Assembly (NCBI GenBank): GCA_033557835.1
Contig: JAWQRO010000047.1
Coordinates: forward strand, 1 to 64,000
Direction: 5' to 3'
DNA from: Helochares maculicollis
Taxonomy: Eukaryota; Arthropoda; Insecta; Coleoptera; Hydrophilidae
Length of the DNA stretch: 64,000 nucleotides
Shown here: one piece after another, positions 46,501-58,045 of the stretch
Layout of the letters: each line of letters opens with the position of its first letter
How positions within the stretch are numbered: position 1 is the stretch's first letter
Translations under genes and position numbers: made by a program
The notes under the pieces: generated by a model
The model's database searches: none
What the model saw: only the letters and a program-made list of their open reading frames with translations
What the model was told of the DNA's origin: nothing

Positions 46501-47992
46501 CAAAATCGGGCTGCAGCTTACGAACAACTAAAAAAATGGAGCTCAGTAATCAGCGACTGTTCGAAAGCTTTAGACCTAAACAGCAAATATGAAAAAGCCT
46601 TGTATAGAAGAGCGAAGGCTTATGAAGCGATCAAAGATTTTGAAAATTGTTTGGACGACATTACGGCTGTTTGTCTTATGCAAGGTTTTAAAAATCAAAG
46701 CGCCTTACTTATGGCTGACCGAGTCTTGAAGGAATTAGGAAAGCAACATGCTGCAGAAGCCATGAAAACTCGTTCTCCTAAATTAGCTTCGAAGCAGTTC
46801 ATTAAAACTTATTTTATGTCCTTTTCTGAAGATCCAGTTTATAAATTTTTGCTGGACACATCAAATTTACTAGGGGAGGGAGATCTTGTGGGCTTCCTGA
46901 AAGCTAAGATATCTTTTGCTTCAGAATTTTATGATGACATCATTCCTGCCTGTACAGAAGAAATTGATAATCCTGAATCGACCTATCTTATGGAAGCACT
47001 ATCTCTTAGAGCTACTTTCTATTTACTTTCTGGTTCACAAAACAACGCTTTGGAAGATTTGAAAAGGGTTATAGAAAGTAAAGATGTTGATAAAAGAATT
47101 AAAGTGAATTGTTTGATAAAACGTGCATCTCTTCATATGCAAATGGAAAGCACTGAAGATTGTTTGAAAGATTTTGGGATGGCTAGTGAAATTGGGCCAG
47201 AAATTTCCGATGTCTATCATCACAGAGGTCAAGTGTATTTGCTGATGGATAAAACAGAAGAGGCTCGAAAAGATTTTAATAAAGCGATTGAATTGAATCC
47301 TGATTTTGCCATTGCTGTAGTACAAAAATGCTATGCTGATTACAGATATGCTCTTATGACACAAAGTGTTGATATCTTGATGCAAAACATGGAAGATTTC
47401 CGAAAGGCAACCGAAAGATTTCCATCTTGTTCTGAAGCCTTCATTTTGTTTGCACAAGTGTTGACAGAAAGACAGCAGTTCGATAAGGCTGAGGAACTCT
47501 ACAAAAAAGCCATTGAATTGGATGCTGCCAATGCTTCAATATATGTACATAGAGGGCTTTTGTTGTTACAATGGAAAGGTGAAATTGAGAAAGCTGTTGA
47601 GTTTATGAGGACTGCTATAAAAGTTGACGAAAAGTGTGAGTTTGCTTATGAAACACTAGGAACTGTTGAGGTTCAAAGGTAAGAATTTTTCTTTCAACTA
47701 TTCTTAAAACTATCTCTTAAACTGTACCACTGCAAACATTTCATAGTAGATGTGAAAAATATGTTTGATTCCTTGTCTATAGTTTTGTTTTCAAGGGGTT
47801 ATAATAGTGTTGTTTTTTTGCAGGGGTAATTTAGTAATTGCTATTGATATGTTCAACAAAGCAATAGACTTAGCCAGAACTGAAATGGAGATGACACATC
47901 TATTCTCCCTTAGGGACGCTGCAGTATCACAACTGAAAATCACAACAAAACTTGGAATTGGTTCACAGTTACTTGGTGGAAATTCGCAATAA
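43525..47992 (+). CDS. Tom70: Mitochondrial import receptor Tom70
   Basis: Outer-membrane receptor that takes hydrophobic preproteins, including carriers, from Hsp70/Hsp90 and passes them to the TOM channel. Coding exons are 43525-43765, 46394-47678 and 47824-47992, joined at phase 1 and phase 2; the product is 564 residues. The N-terminal anchor lies at residues 14-33 (WQIAIALGATGAIGLGYWYL), with the bulk facing the cytosol. TPR repeats start at GNSCFKKGKYDEAINHYNKA (clamp domain) and continue to the C-terminus (AIELNPDF, AEELYKKAIELDAANASIYV). After the first intron a charged linker leads into the TPRs, as in animals. Intron 1 (2.6 kb) carries LINE debris and a mariner fragment. The stop codon overlaps an AATAAA at 47988-47993. 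Confidence 0.96.
44050..45750 (+). mobile_element. Degraded R1-like LINE remnant in Tom70 intron 1
   Basis: Best evidence is at 45180-45330. On the plus strand it reads YVKFLGLVYDTNLTFCEHV, the conserved segment after the RT palm (VKYLGV-LD-L-F-EH). This is followed by a shifted LKSSIGRPI, corresponding to the IGGP step of R1-like elements. The rest of the stretch is GC-richer than the intron average and ORF-like but heavily broken. Its boundaries are guesses. Confidence 0.5.
45796..46206 (-). mobile_element. Mos1-like mariner, copy C (3' fragment)
   Basis: About 410 bases matching the 3' half of the transposase of copies A and B. On the minus strand it carries ILQHDNAPAHSAKVVKET (second catalytic Asp) and PSDYHLFSSM (third catalytic Asp). 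The element lacks both terminal repeats. Its inner break ends in a perfect 28-base inverted repeat (listed separately). It lies in Tom70 intron 1 against the gene's orientation. Confidence 0.87.
46179..46252. repeat. Perfect 28-bp inverted repeat at the mariner C breakpoint
   Basis: Bases 46179-46206 (mariner sequence) and 46225-46252 are exact reverse complements separated by 18 bases. The second arm is a flipped copy of the first, so the break that truncated the mariner was followed by an inverted duplication. The arms show no divergence, which suggests a recent event. Confidence 0.95.
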
Positions 47993-49730
47993 AGTGATAA
48001 AACTTGTTGTAATATAGATATGCACCTGTAACATTTGCTACACCAATTTGTAAATACTGTTTGAACTGTTTACTTAAAACAATGGTTATGTAATTTTTAC
48101 ACAATTAATTAAAAAGTAAAGAGTCAAGTCACATTCCATTCATTTTTGATATATCATGTGACTGATTTTTCATTTATTTTCTATTTGGTTTGAGTATCTT
48201 ATTTGGCCAGTTTTATAAAGATTCAAAATGGGAAAATGAGAATATTATAATTTATTTTTCAATGCTGTTTGTTCATATTATTTGTACTTATCTTTGTTCC
48301 TGTTTTAATGAATTGTTGTAGTGTAATTGTTCAACGAAGATAGTTGCACAATATTCTCATTTTCACACATTTCATTCCTACTTTATTTAAATGTATTATT
48401 TGTTCTTTCAATTGTTTTTTTAATAGTTTTAGTGTGTAGAATATATTCGTTATATATTAATACTTTTTATTAATTTTATGTAGTATATTTCCTCTATATT
48501 TACCACTTTTCCTTGTTTTGGTTTTTGTTATTATTTACCATTATATTTGTGCCAAATTTTATCCTATTTTCAGAGTCAATATATCAAAACTATTGATTTT
48601 CAAGAGGGAGACAGAGTGATGTTTAATGTCACAATAGTCACTTAGGGCTGTTTTATGATTTTCGATATTCACCTCTTTTTACATGATCTGCTATTTAGTA
48701 TCAGCTCTTGCTCGTTTCTTTAAATCGATGATTTCCGGTTATTTAACTTAAAATTAAGTGGACTGTTCGTACTTTAATTGTGTCTCTATGAGTCGACAGA
48801 AGTGTTGACAACAGTCAAATGTTTTCATTTGTTTGTTTTTAGTACTGATGGCCTATATTGGGGAAGGGTTTGACCTTGATTTATATTTATCATAAAATTG
48901 TCTAATTGTGTAAACTTCTATCTCTATTCAATATTAATTGCATTACTCTATGTACATGGCTACTTCTAATTTATTTTATGCTAACAACCTATTTATTGGG
49001 CTAGACTGCTAAACATCCATTCCAGAAAAAGTGAGTGGGTTTGGTTGGTCTACGAAAGATTGGTTAGACTACTGGGTGTGATCAAGTAGCTGATCTGTTC
49101 AGCTGTCAGTGCCTTTATATGGGAAATTATATTTATAACATAATAAAATTTTAAGGGAATTGATAGAATATTGAGGTTGCAATAGAATTGAAGCTTAGTT
49201 CAATTTATTAATTACTCAATTTAATTTCTGAAAGAAATTATCAATATATCATGAAGTGTCATTTGCATAAACATATTTTAATATGTATCTGAAGAGAGAA
49301 AAATTTGTCGAGTCCGTTGCCTATATAGTGTAGGCAACAAATAAGGAAGACATCTTGGAAATGCTGCTTCTTAAGGTGTGAAATTGGAGGCTTACATTTT
49401 TGGTAGCAACTTATTTGTGGTTTTTCTGAACAGCATAATTAGAAGCGATACCAATTAAATGTTTTTGTTTTGAATGTACTTTATCTCAACTTTCAAGATT
49501 ACATGCTTTATATACTGCTTAAAATATTACAACAGTACCATATGTACTATATTTGTTTGTGCTTGAAACACATTATATTAATTTGGGCGGGGATATATTT
49601 TGAGGACTACTCTTTTTTTAAAGCAAATATGAACAATAATAGACGAAGTATTTCAAATGAGCTTGCAAATTCTTAGCTTGGGGTTCATCTAATTTGTTAG
49701 TAATTACAGCACCAAATATATACTAATACT
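47993..49730. other. Spacer downstream of Tom70
   Basis: AT-rich 3' flank containing the Tom70 3' UTR if the overlapping AATAAA is not used. No genes, RNA genes or clear repeats were seen. Confidence 0.5.
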
Positions 49731-51113
49731 AGGTTGTCCAATAAGTTTTGCGATTCGATAAGAAAAACAATTGTATGGTTTGAAAAACACTTTGTTATTC
49801 AATCTAGTCTCCCTGAACATCAATACACTTGTTCCGATGAGATTCTAATTTATGAATTTCATCCCTAAAGTGAGAATCTGGAAGGGCTGCAAAATACGCT
49901 TTCTCATCATTTGGGAAAAAATGCTTTCCAGGTACGAGTTTTTTAGGTCTGGAAACAGATGGAAGTCGCTAGTGAAAATGGTGGATGCTCCAACAATTCG
50001 AACTTTAATTCATGGAATTTAGCAATTGTCAAAATGTTCTTGTGACACAGTTCATTATCCTTATTAAGAAGGATTTTTTCTTCTGCAAACCGAGTCTTTT
50101 CACGATTTGTTTTACCTTGGCTGGTGTAAAAGGTTACAATAATATTCAGAATTTATTATTTTACTAGTTTGCAAGAAATCTACAAACAAAATCCCTTTCG
50201 CTCCCTTATTAGCTGGCGGTTCGTGCTGGAGATAGATTTTCCTGAAATTTTAAAAATTTGCGAATTTTCATGAATTATCCATAGTAGTCGGCTCTTTCGG
50301 TTCTCCAGATTGCGATGGTTTTTGGATTCGTTTCGATATTCCCACGGGGAAGGGAGCTGCTGCCGTCAAAAAAAATTCCTTCAATTCCTTGTAAATTTTC
50401 TGAAACTTCCGGGGTTTCAGGAGCCCGCAAATATGATTATAACCAGTCGAGTGAAACATCGATTGATCGGGAAGATACTGTCGAACGTTTGGATGCTTCA
50501 CAAGTCTGGCTCGGATGGCCGAGAATTGCTAAAATCTGTTGTGTGTCCGAAACATTCGACTGTCGCAAAGCAAAAAATTTGGCGTCACCTGTAGGCCGCA
50601 GTATGCGTCCGATCGCGACGGTTCTTGCAGTTTTTGATTCGTGGCGGCGAAAGGAACCCAACGATGACAAAAACTCGGATCCAGAGGTCGGTAGGACGAA
50701 ATCGCCCTTTTTGTAAGGCGTGCTATTACCGCTCCTAATCTGAAAATAAAAAAAAATTTAATGTTTGCCCTACAGCTGTAAGCTTTTAACAATGGTTAAA
50801 TCCGCTAAATCTATGAATGGAAGTACGAATTCTTGGAGCATCCACTGTATGCACTAGCGACTTCCATCTGTTTCCAGACCTAAAAAGAAGAAACTGCGTG
50901 GAAAGCGTTTTCATTAAATGATCTTAACAGACGTGGAAGCGTATTTTGCAGCTCTTCCAGAATCTCCCTTCAGGGATGAAATTCATAAATTGGAATTTCG
51001 TTGGAACAACTGTATTGATGTTCAGGGAGACTATATTGAAAAATAAAGTATAGTTGAAACCATAAATTTTTGCTTTTCTTATCGAACCACAAAATTTATT
51101 GGATAACCTAGAA
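49731..51113. mobile_element. Inverted pair of mariner 3' ends around a GC-richer core
   Basis: The outer ends are inverted repeats: left CTAGGTTGTCCAATAAGTTT, right (reversed) CTAGGTTATCCAATAAATTT, continuing as a match through GATTCGATAAGAAAA-type text. The left arm, read on the minus strand, and the right arm, read on the plus strand, both encode the C-terminus of a mariner transposase. Examples are SDFHLFPDLK, AYFAALP-S-FRDEIHKLE and CIDVQGDYIEK (right arm). The arms pair over roughly 270-300 bases. The element is therefore a foldback of two transposase 3' ends with about 550 bases of unrelated DNA between. Confidence 0.8.
50200..50765. other. GC-richer core of unknown origin inside the mariner foldback
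   Basis: The core is clearly richer in G and C than its AT-rich surroundings. It is open over 133 codons on the plus strand (50315-50716) and over two overlapping frames on the minus strand (50670-50437 and 50501-50268). No motif is recognisable in any frame. Having long ORFs on both strands fits the lack of AT-rich stop codons better than a true gene. It may be captured foreign or host DNA. Confidence 0.5.
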
Positions 51114-51912
51114 TAAGTCTTCGTAGTTTTAGTGGAATTTCACTGGGCTACTTTTATAAAATTACAATAGGAGTTCTTTCAAGCAGACCTAAACAAAGCT
51201 TCACACATTTATTATGGAAGATGTTAAGTTTCTTTAAACTAGATTTTGAAGTTCGGTCATAAATTATACTGGCTGTAGAGTCCTTTTAAGGGAACTCCAA
51301 CTATCCCGTAATAATACGCTTTAGTGGACTTAAGTAGTAATACAATGAAAGTTGGGTGCCTGGTGTTTGGAAAGGGGTGGTACTGAACACTGGTATAATC
51401 TTATATTGATTCATATGCCTTATTGATAGTAAGGGAGATATTCATATCACATCCCCATTCCATGTGACAAACAGCTCATTAGATTCTTTTTGTCCATTCT
51501 TTAATTAAAGGGAATATCAGCAATAATAGACGAATTGCAAGGATTTCAAATGAACTTGCAAATTCTTATCTGCGGGTTCAGCTAATTTGTTTGTAATTAC
51601 AGTACCAAATATGTACTAATACTATAATTTAAAAAAACTAAATAGATAGTTTTTATTTTAGTTAATAATGGTACTCTCATGCAAGTGTAATAATTAACTC
51701 ATAATCTTTAAAATTGGTGTAAGCACCGGAGAGAAACTCCTTGACTGCACTATAAGGGATAGCATCATGATTGATATTCAAGATGTACTTATGTTTTAGC
51801 TAACAATATTGAAAAAAATAATGTTAAAATGAAGCGAAATTGTTAAGACTAAAAGCTAAATAAACATCTATAGCTACCAAATAGCGTTTAATTCATAATA
51901 TTAACATCAATC

Positions 51913-51914
<2 letters not shown>

Positions 51915-51950
<36 letters not shown>
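51915..51950. repeat. (TA)n microsatellite
   Basis: An uninterrupted run of about 17 TA units followed by ACACAC. It sits in the spacer between the mariner foldback and the tubulin cofactor C gene. Confidence 0.95.
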
Positions 51951-51954
<4 letters not shown>

Positions 51955-51973
51955 ACACACATTAAATCATATA

Positions 51974-52013
51974 TATGCTTCACTACTATATTCCTTTGTA
52001 GTGAAGCATATTT
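51974..52013. repeat. 14-bp inverted repeat (hairpin)
   Basis: ATGCTTCACTAC and its reverse complement GTAGTGAAGCAT are separated by about a dozen bases, with the pairing extending outward by AT steps. It lies just right of the TA microsatellite. It may be the end of a small MITE or chance symmetry. Confidence 0.6.
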
Positions 52014-52584
52014 AAGATTTAATGTCTACCAAGGAAAGCAGAATATTTTATCAAATTAATGGGCTTAGCTGCATACTTTGTTCTAAATATTTTCACGAAA
52101 TTATCTCTTAACCAATTGGAATTTAACAGGGTATTTTATAACAAAGTGTGACATCTAGCTCTGTTACCTAGTATTTAGTTTATAAATGTTGGGTGCAGTT
52201 CTAAAGCTTGTAAGTACTATAAAGTATTTTATGTCTTATGACATTTTCCTTCATACTGTTATATAATGCAGCATAAGACATTCAAGTAAATATTGGCATC
52301 TTTTCTAATTGAGTTATTTGGTTCAGTAGTTTTCTTACATACAATTTTTGAGAGAAAACAGCGACTCGGCCATTAGTTAGACTTGGCTGACATACAAACT
52401 CCTAGCTGAAGCATAGAATTAAATTAGGTAAACAAAGAAAACACAAATAAAAAGTTTAAAGGTTTTAATGGTCTAAATGTGACTAAAGAAAAATATATAG
52501 CATTCAAATCCAAATCGCAGTATCAAATTCATTAACCATTTTCAGTCCCAATTGAATATGTTTGACCACCAGCAAAAGCAATCA

Positions 52585-53619
52585 TCAAGTTGCATTGATC
52601 ATATGATCCCAATTTTGTATAATTTTTGTATCTTCAAGCAGACTCCAATTGGGCGATTGTCTCTCAATATTTAACCAATTAAAATCGTCAGCGTCATCCC
52701 AGTGATTTTTGCTTAGATCCAAACCAGATGTATTAAAATCGTTTTGTAACTCATTGTAGCGTAAATTATAAGGAGCTAGATATATCTTAAAACAGTCTTC
52801 CATAATAGCTCTGCTTGTAACATGCAAATAAATATTAATGTTCGAAGAGCTATGTAAACGCAGTTGCTGACAAGCTATAACAAATGTACAATTTTCGCAG
52901 TTTTCTGCAAAAATTGAAGTGGAAACTGGCCCGCAGAATATATAACAATTTTTTAGACGGCTCATGTGCAAAGTGGATGGAGCCCCGAAGAGTTTTACAG
53001 TGCATTTTTCCAGATTAGTTAGGGCTACATCTTTTTTTAACATTTCTCCAGGTTTCAATTCCAGAATTTCTCCAACCCTATTTTTAAACCCACAAAAATT
53101 TTCATTTAAATTTATGTAATTTGAAGGCTTCTTAGAATCAACATCATCTTTCAAATGACCGTTTTGGTTTGCTTCGATCTTACGTGGCTTTCTTTTATTT
53201 TTGAAACCAAATTTCTTTTTGGGAATAAGCTTATCTTCCAATTCTCTAGTCTTGGCGGTAACATCTTGCACTTTTTGCTGGTACTTGGTAATGCTGTAAG
53301 TTTTCAGAAAAATATTTGAAGCCGCTACATATCTTTGTAATGTTAGGATTTCCTTAGAAATGTTATTAAAATGATCGGCAAGCTCATTAGTAGCTAAATT
53401 TGGAGATAAAGTTAAAGCATCTTGAATTTCACGATATTTTTCTTCGAAGGAAATCTCGAAATAATTCAAGTTTTCATTTTCAGCCATACAGTGTTTCCGG
53501 TCGTCCTTTTCTCTCTGAATGTCTAAACGACGCTCCAAATCGCGTTTGGTGAGGGTGTCGATCATTTTGTTGCATTTGTCCTGGATGTCAATTTCGATGG
53601 TGGGAGAGGTTTCATCCAT
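52585..53619 (-). CDS. Tbcc: Tubulin-folding cofactor C
   Basis: GTPase-activating factor of the tubulin folding supercomplex; it triggers GTP hydrolysis on beta-tubulin and release of the folded heterodimer. One coding exon, 344 residues. The N-terminal half is helical and charged (spectrin-like), followed by a basic linker (KKKFGFKNKRKPRK). The C-CAP beta-helix begins around GEILELKPGEML. The arginine finger lies in ACQQLRLHSS, with the paired AENCENCTF strand before it. The C-terminus has NLRYNELQNDF and SPNWSLL. The start at 53619 (MDETSPTIEIDIQ) follows a TTTTTTTGTAG acceptor, so upstream in-frame codons to 53898 are probably intron. The length fits the family. Confidence 0.93.
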   Translation of the reverse strand: MDETSPTIEIDIQDKCNKMIDTLTKRDLERRLDIQREKDDRKHCMAENENLNYFEISFEEKYREIQDALTLSPNLATNELADHFNNISKEILTLQRYVAASNIFLKTYSITKYQQKVQDVTAKTRELEDKLIPKKKFGFKNKRKPRKIEANQNGHLKDDVDSKKPSNYINLNENFCGFKNRVGEILELKPGEMLKKDVALTNLEKCTVKLFGAPSTLHMSRLKNCYIFCGPVSTSIFAENCENCTFVIACQQLRLHSSSNINIYLHVTSRAIMEDCFKIYLAPYNLRYNELQNDFNTSGLDLSKNHWDDADDFNWLNIERQSPNWSLLEDTKIIQNWDHMINAT

Positions 53620-53988
53620 TTTCACTACAAAAAAATAAACATTGAATATTTGAGGGGTACATGTTTCTAAAAAAGTAGCAAGGATAAACAAGTAAATGAT
53701 TCTAATGCTGAATAAACTAGAAAGATATTGAAGTTTATAATCAACAAGAACTTCAAGAGTGGGACTATTTGAACAAATCATTGAAACAGGAAAGAAAAAA
53801 TATCTACCAGAGGTTTTGTAAAGATTCGTAAAAAATACAAGATATGTTAACACATTGTGTGTGGGACACATATTAGTACGTTTTCTGATGACATACACTA
53901 GTACGAGTTAGTATAACGCCATGGATTCTTTGTATCACTTTTAGAGATACGAATAGTAGGGTGGTAAACACATTTTTAACTATACAAA

Positions 53989-55690
53989 ATCACAGCATCC
54001 TTTAAACAATGGTGCTATTGTTTGTGGGTACAAAAATACTGATATATATATATATATAACCTGAAAACAAAGTAGAATGTTTTTAGTCTATTTCGGCTGC
54101 CATTCAAAGGTGTACATCTAGAAGGTATATCGGTATTTTAGAGTTTAAGAGAAAAAGAAAATGAGCCATTTTGAACAAGATAAATATAATGAAATGTTTA
54201 TCGATACATTATCAGATGCTCCATGAAATAATGACATCAAAAATAATGATTTTGAACTATCAATCATCAAATTATTAGTATCAGCTGGTACCAGCCCTTA
54301 AAACAAGTTCTGATGAAGAAGCAGAAGAATGGTCATAAAGTGACAATATACTTGTCTTGTAAGATATTTGGGTCGTCCTGGTGTAAATGTAGTTGATGTT
54401 TCTGAATTCGTTATCGATGCAGTAAAGCTATTTATAGGCGACGACTGTTTTTCATATTTAGTTATCGAATCCAATAGATATTAAAATCCAAATATGGACC
54501 AACTAAAAACATCTAGAAAAAGTGCCAAATGGAAGGACAACAATTCCAGAGATGAAGAAATTTTTAGGTCTAATTATTATTATGGGACAAGTTCGTAAAG
54601 ATCGAATAATCAATTATTGGTCAACATATCCTCTCATAGAAATGCCATTTTTTTTCAAAGACTATTTCAAGGGTTAATATTTCGAAAGCTTAGCACTTTA
54701 ACAACGACAAAAAAAATTATAAATGTTTACAAAACGAAGCAACAAGTGTCATTAGACGAGGGTATAACATCATGGTGAAGACCATTGTATTTAAGAATTT
54801 ACAATGCCAGAAAAATAAAAGTACGGTTTACTCGTACCAATTTTAGCAGAAAACGATACACTCTATATTTGCACTTTTGGCTCAAGGATTGCTATTGATT
54901 GAAATGATACAGGCAATAATTTCTCCATTTACTGATTGATTCCACCATTTATATATAAAAAAATAAAATTTGTGGAGCCATCGGAAAAAAGAGGTTTATC
55001 AGAGTGTATAAAAACAACAAATTTGAAAAGAGGTGAAACAATCTTTCGTCAACAAAAAGATATATTGTTACAAGTTTAGCAATCCAATAAATAAGTTAGC
55101 CCTATCACTTCTGTTCATTTAGCAGAAATGAATGAAAGCAATAACATTGACTGCATATCACAACACATCAAAATATTATAAAACCAAACGCTTTCATCGA
55201 TTACAATAAGTGTATGAAAGGGGTGGATTGTGCTGATCAGTATTTATCATATTACAGCATTTTGCGCAAAACTGTAATATGAAAGAAACATGTAGACATG
55301 TATATGATAAATTGCGGACTTTTTAAATTCCTATGCCGTATACAATTCCACAAAGAAGAAAAAAATTAAATATAAACATTTTTTATATGTTATTACATTG
55401 GAATGGGTAACCGATCAATTAACTGAAATTAACATTCTAGATCGGGAGCCGTCAACATCAAGTACAAAAATGGCATCTAAACATGACCCTCCTGGAAGAT
55501 TATCAATGAATATGTGGAAACATTTTAGAGGAAAATGTTGCTACCGGGAAGAAGAAAAAGCTACAAAGACAATGTTGTGTGTGCAGCAAAAAAAGTGTGG
55601 AGTGAAACATCTTACATATACAAGTTTTGCTGTGTACCTCCTCATTGAGGAAATTGCTTTGAACGTTACCACACTGTAAGACATTCTTAG
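53989..55690 (+). mobile_element. Degenerate piggyBac-type transposon, copy 2
   Basis: Plus-strand remnants follow piggyBac transposase order. They include GLIIIMGQVRKDRIINYWST near 54570-54630, a LDEGITSW block near 54755 (catalytic Asp region), KVRFTRTNF-type text, and [19 protein letters not shown] text at about 55215. A C-terminal Cys-rich end lies at 55398-55679 (KCCYREEE, LCVQQKKCG). Several stops and shifts break it. A match to the copy at 480-1720 begins at about 53989 (ATCACAGCA and the GGGTACAAAAATACTGATAT block). A TA-run here has expanded relative to copy 1. Target sites were not identified. Confidence 0.78.
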
Positions 55691-55787
55691 TTTTATGATT
55701 GCTATTTTCATTGTTTTATAATGTGAAAAGGATTGCATATAATTCAAAAAAATTTAAACTATATATTTCTATTTGATTTGTATATTA

Positions 55788-56920
55788 GGGGGGCCGGAAA
55801 GTATTGTCGTTTTTTTTAAGTTAAATTCACATGACTACATTTTTAACAAGTTTTTATTTCTAATCAACAATATATTCTCCTTCGTTATCAACAACCTTTT
55901 GCCATCTAGTATACAAATTTTCAATGCCGGACCGGTAAAAATCAATCGGTTTTTCTGTAAAATATGTCGAGATAGCATTTTGGACATCATCAACATTTTC
56001 TAATTTTTTGATACTAAGACAATTTTGCAGTAATCGGAATAAATGGTAACCCGAGGGTGCAATATCGGGCGAGTATGGTGGGTGAGGCAGTACCTCCCAC
56101 TCGAATTTGTTAATTTTGTTTAAGGTTCGTTTTGCACAGTGCGGTCTTGCATTGTCATGTTGCAGAATAACTCCTTTTCTGTTGACAATTGCTGGATACT
56201 TTTCAATCAAAGACCGGTTTATTTGTTCCAATTGTTCACAATAGATATCTGCATTAACAGTTTGTCCAGGTTAGAACACTTCAAAGTGAACAACTCCGCG
56301 TGTATTCCACCAAACACACAGAAGTGCCTTTTTGGGGTGTAAACCCGGCTTTGCAGTAGTTCGTGGTAATCCATTGCCTTTTGCGTTTCGGATTGTTGTA
56401 TAGGACCCATTTTTGTCACCAGTGATCAACCGATCAAAAAACGGATCTGTACGATGCCGTTGAAGTAATACGTTGCATATGATGGACCGGTTGGCTTTAC
56501 TCTGTTTGGATAGATTATGGGGGACTCAAACACCAGCTCTGCTTATTTTTCCAATCTGCGGCAAATGTTCTTGGATGGTTGACCAAGGTTGGTTAAGGCT
56601 ATTTGAAAGTTCAATTGTTTGACATGGATTTGTTTCCACTTTTGCCCTTAGCGTGTCGTTATCTAATGTTGTTGGTCTCAGCAGTTGCGGTATTACCCTT
56701 GCGAAACTCAAAAAGCATACAATGCCGGGTATGCTCTTCTGGTATTTGGCTCCCCATTTCACCCCATATTGCAAAAAAAGTCTAATACTTAACTATTCAG
56801 AAGCAAATATGATACAATAATCTCAAAATCTCTTTGACACACCTTCCAAGTACATAATGAGTTACCCAATAACAATCAAATATCAACATGCGCAGAAACG
56901 ACATTACTTTCCGGTCCCCA
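55788..56920 (-). mobile_element. Mariner element with intact ends, decayed transposase
   Basis: Flanked by TA (55786-55787 and 56921-56922). Inverted ends: left GGGGGGCCGGAAAGTATTGT, right (reversed) TGGGGACCGGAAAGTAATGT. The minus strand encodes an N-terminal piece (56774-56526) and a long 3' piece (56231-55860) with ILQHDNARPHCAKRT and PPYSPDIAPSGYHLF. The third catalytic position is Gly instead of Asp, so it is inactive. A CVWWNTRGVVHFEVF-like block with a stop just after it lies near 56300. The ends differ from both the Mos1-like family and the element at 60.7 kb. Confidence 0.9.
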
Positions 56921-56937
56921 TAATATTTACGATACTA

Positions 56938-58045
56938 CCAGGTGTGCAAGTTTAAAATGTCATTTTGTTGTCAAGAGATGGTGCATGAAATCTATTGAAG
57001 TGACTTTTGGAATCCAAAGCGCCATTTTTTCGTGACTTTCCACTACAAAACGTCATATTCATTTAGTTGTTTACAGGTTAGTAGCATAAGTTTTTTTCGT
57101 GTTAAACATGTCAAATTTTGAGCCAAGTAAAGAGCATTTGCAGCATGTAATGATTTTTTTATTCAACCAAAAGAAAAAGGAAATTCATCGAATTCTTATA
57201 GAGACTTACGGTGATCTTGCTCCAACTATCGAGACCTGTGAGCGCTGGTTTCAACGTTTCAAAAGTTGGGAATTATCATCAAAGAGCGTGAAAATCGACC
57301 AAAAAAGTATGAAGATGAATTACGAGCATTATTAGACGACGACGAATTACAAGCATTATTAGACGACCACAATACACAAACACAACAAATGATGGCAGAG
57401 TAGTTGAATGTCACTCGGCAAGCCATTTCCAATCGCTTGAAAGCCCTGGGGAAGATTCAAAGGGTGGGAAAATGGGTTCCACACAAACTGAACAAACAAC
57501 AGTTGGAAACATGAAAACTGTGTGCGAAATGCTGTATTTATACCACAAAAAAAAGGGTGTTTTGCATCGGTTGTAACTGGCGATGAAAAGTGGATATATT
57601 TTGAGAATCCGAAACGTAAAAAATCGTGGATAACGTCAGGACAACCATCAACATCGAGTACAAAACCGGATTATTTTGGGAGGAAGACAATACTGTATGT
57701 GTGTGGTGGGATCAGAAGGGAGTAGTGTACTACGGCCTTCTAATATCTGACAAAACAGTTAATACTGTCTGCTACCAACAACAAATGATCAATTTAAAGC
57801 TCGCATTAATCAAAAAACGCCCAGAATGGGCTCAAAACACGGCAAAGTCATTCTGCAGCATGATAATGCTCCTGCACATTCGGCCAAAGTGGTCAAACAA
57901 ACGATTTCTTCGCTTGGTTGGGAACTCCTACCCAACCTGCCGTATTCACCAGACCTGGCGCCTTCTGATTATCACCTCGTCTCATCGATGGGACTGGCAC
58001 TGGCTGAGCAATACTTCAAGACTTTTGCGGATGTACAGAAATGTA
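56938..58045 (+). mobile_element. Mos1-like mariner, copy D (3' truncated)
   Basis: Begins after TA at 56936-56937 with CCAGGTGTGCAAGTTTAAAA, the same end as copy A. The plus strand runs through MSNFEPSKEHLQHVMIF (57109), TGDEKWIYFENPKRK (57570-57620, first catalytic block kept), ILQHDNAPAHSAKV and YSPDLAPSDYHLVSSM. It then stops matching near 58045, without the other terminal repeat. A frameshift near 57275 and an in-frame TAG near 57400 kill the gene. It starts only 17 bases from the neighbouring mariner. Confidence 0.9.

Noticed and set aside
47035..47457. 140-codon minus-strand ORF opposite Tom70
   Set aside because: Antisense shadow of the Tom70 TPR exon.
50315..50716. 133-codon ORF as a real gene
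   Set aside because: The opposite strand is equally open, no motif is visible, and it lies inside a transposon-derived foldback. Better explained by higher GC and fewer stops.
53620..53898. N-terminal extension of tubulin cofactor C
   Set aside because: The extra codons are low in complexity and a good 3' splice site lies just before the conserved MDETSPT start, so they are probably intron.
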